A DNA stretch of 64,000 nucleotides, taken from positions 62,001 through 126,000 of the forward strand of contig NZ_JARGNA010000009.1 in the NCBI RefSeq assembly GCF_030167905.1. The letters run 5' to 3'. A model generated the notes under the pieces. The model did no database searches. It was not told the origin of the DNA and saw nothing but the letters and a program-made list of their open reading frames with translations. The DNA comes from Flavobacterium terrisoli. GTDB taxonomy: Bacteria > Bacteroidota > Bacteroidia > Flavobacteriales > Flavobacteriaceae. This document shows, piece after piece, positions 63,195 through 64,000 of this stretch. The translations under genes and the position numbers were made by a program. Position 1 is the first letter of the stretch, and each line of letters starts with the position of its first letter.

Positions 63195-63215
63195 ATATTT
63201 TAAAACCAATTGGTT

Positions 63216-63905
63216 TTATTCTAAAGCAAAAGTCACGCTCACATTGATGTTGATTTCCAATTCACCAACCGCTAAGGTTTCCCTTGGCATTGCAGCATCA
63301 GCCATAGCCAACATACCGCCTTTGTACATCGGTTGTGGTACATAACCGCTTGAGTTATCTGTGATCAATAAGGCTTTACCAACTTTTTGATTTAAAACCG
63401 AAACATAATCATTGGCTTTTTGTTTGGCATCCAGCATGGCTTTCTTTCTGGCTTCTCTTTCATAATCCTCCATTTTAGAAGATTTGAATTCTACGCCTTG
63501 AATCGTATTCACTCCGGCATCATTCAGTCCCATCATGATTTCATCATACTTTGACAAATCTTTCAGCGTGATGCTTAAGGTTTGATTCGCCTGAAAATTG
63601 TATTTTTTCTTTTCGTAGTCATAGCTTTTATTCAGGCTTACATTATTGGTTTTATAATCTGTGGCCGGAACACCGCTTTTCTTTAAAAATTTGATCACTC
63701 TGTCTACCACTTCATCATTGAGTGTTTTTACTTCTTTGGCGTCCTTCCCTGAGTTTTGAAAACCAACAGTCACGACGGCTTGATCGGGAACTATTTTTAC
63801 TTTTCCTTCTCCGGTAACCGAAATCTGAGGAACCTGGGCTTTTTGTTCTTGCGCATTGGTAATACCTGCGACTAATAGGGCTAAAATTAATACTGCTCTC
63901 TTCAT
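63216..63905 (-). CDS. SIMPL-domain (DUF541) periplasmic protein
   Basis: A 229-aa protein with signal peptide (ALLVAGITNAQ). VTGEGKVKIVPDQAVVTVGFQN opens the SIMPL domain, and GVEFKSSKMEDYEREARKKAM, then DAKQKANDYVSVL is its conserved helix. Length matches the family. Members are linked to oxidative-stress and membrane homeostasis. Monocistronic, core-genome-like. Confidence 0.9.
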   Translation of the reverse strand: MKRAVLILALLVAGITNAQEQKAQVPQISVTGEGKVKIVPDQAVVTVGFQNSGKDAKEVKTLNDEVVDRVIKFLKKSGVPATDYKTNNVSLNKSYDYEKKKYNFQANQTLSITLKDLSKYDEIMMGLNDAGVNTIQGVEFKSSKMEDYEREARKKAMLDAKQKANDYVSVLNQKVGKALLITDNSSGYVPQPMYKGGMLAMADAAMPRETLAVGELEININVSVTFALE

Positions 63906-64000
63906 AACGTTTTTTTTTATTTAATTGTATTTGTCCAATTCCAAAAGTTGTGCCAATTATAATTTTCCAAGCTTGGCCAGAATAAAGAGTATGACTATCG

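Overview
The window looks like an accessory region of a Flavobacterium-like member of the Bacteroidetes. The DNA is A+T-rich and starts rarely carry a Shine-Dalgarno sequence. Several promoters show the Bacteroidetes -7 pattern TAnnTTTG. Two large secreted proteins end in type IX secretion (T9SS) sorting domains, and RteC and DUF6943 family proteins are present. No rRNA, intact tRNA, CRISPR array, IS element or integrase gene was recognised.

Region 1 (1-21.8 kb) is a dense defence island. It holds a two-gene DUF262-DUF262-specificity-domain / ABC-ATPase locus and a six-gene minus-strand operon (AbiEi, AbiEii, HsdM, HsdS, AAA ATPase, HNH nuclease) with no HsdR. It continues with a winged-helix/PD-(D/E)XK-like protein, an Nmad2 + PLD-nuclease pair divergent from a PLD-SNF2 helicase, and a possible barnase/EndoU-like RNase. 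A near-identical palindrome (TTTGGCAAAA, 9-10 nt, TTTTGCCAAA) occurs three times, twice around abiEi and once before the RNase-like gene.

Region 2 (22-29.1 kb) carries remnants of a mobile element (RteC, excisionase-like HTH, replication-type protein, DnaC-like ATPase) with a lipoprotein and a TPR/AraC regulator. Region 3 (29.1-47.0 kb) is a compact regulon around its own NarL/LiaS-type two-component pair. A 21-bp motif (core TACGTRTAAAYACGTAAT) lies upstream of all six transcription units, always in the same orientation relative to the gene. The units encode a polymorphic-toxin-like locus, a T9SS beta-propeller protein, an alpha/beta hydrolase, the two-component pair itself, an SGNH hydrolase / M19-like dipeptidase / L,D-transpeptidase-like operon, and a TPR/small-protein operon. 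I know of no described system with this composition.

Region 4 (47.0-51.9 kb) has long hairpins, DUF6943, a holin-like triad, and two partial tRNA 3' ends that look like attachment-site scars, with three strong terminators. Region 5 (52.1-57.9 kb) is an integron-type cassette array: nine same-strand cassettes, each with one or two small genes and an imperfectly palindromic attC-like site. The left end of each cassette matches the 3' core of its own site (7-10 nt, differing from cassette to cassette), as expected for excisable circles. No integron integrase is visible, so it would be a CALIN or the distal part of a chromosomal integron. Region 6 (58.2-64 kb) looks like core genome: a secreted reprolysin-type metalloprotease, a lipoprotein and a SIMPL protein.
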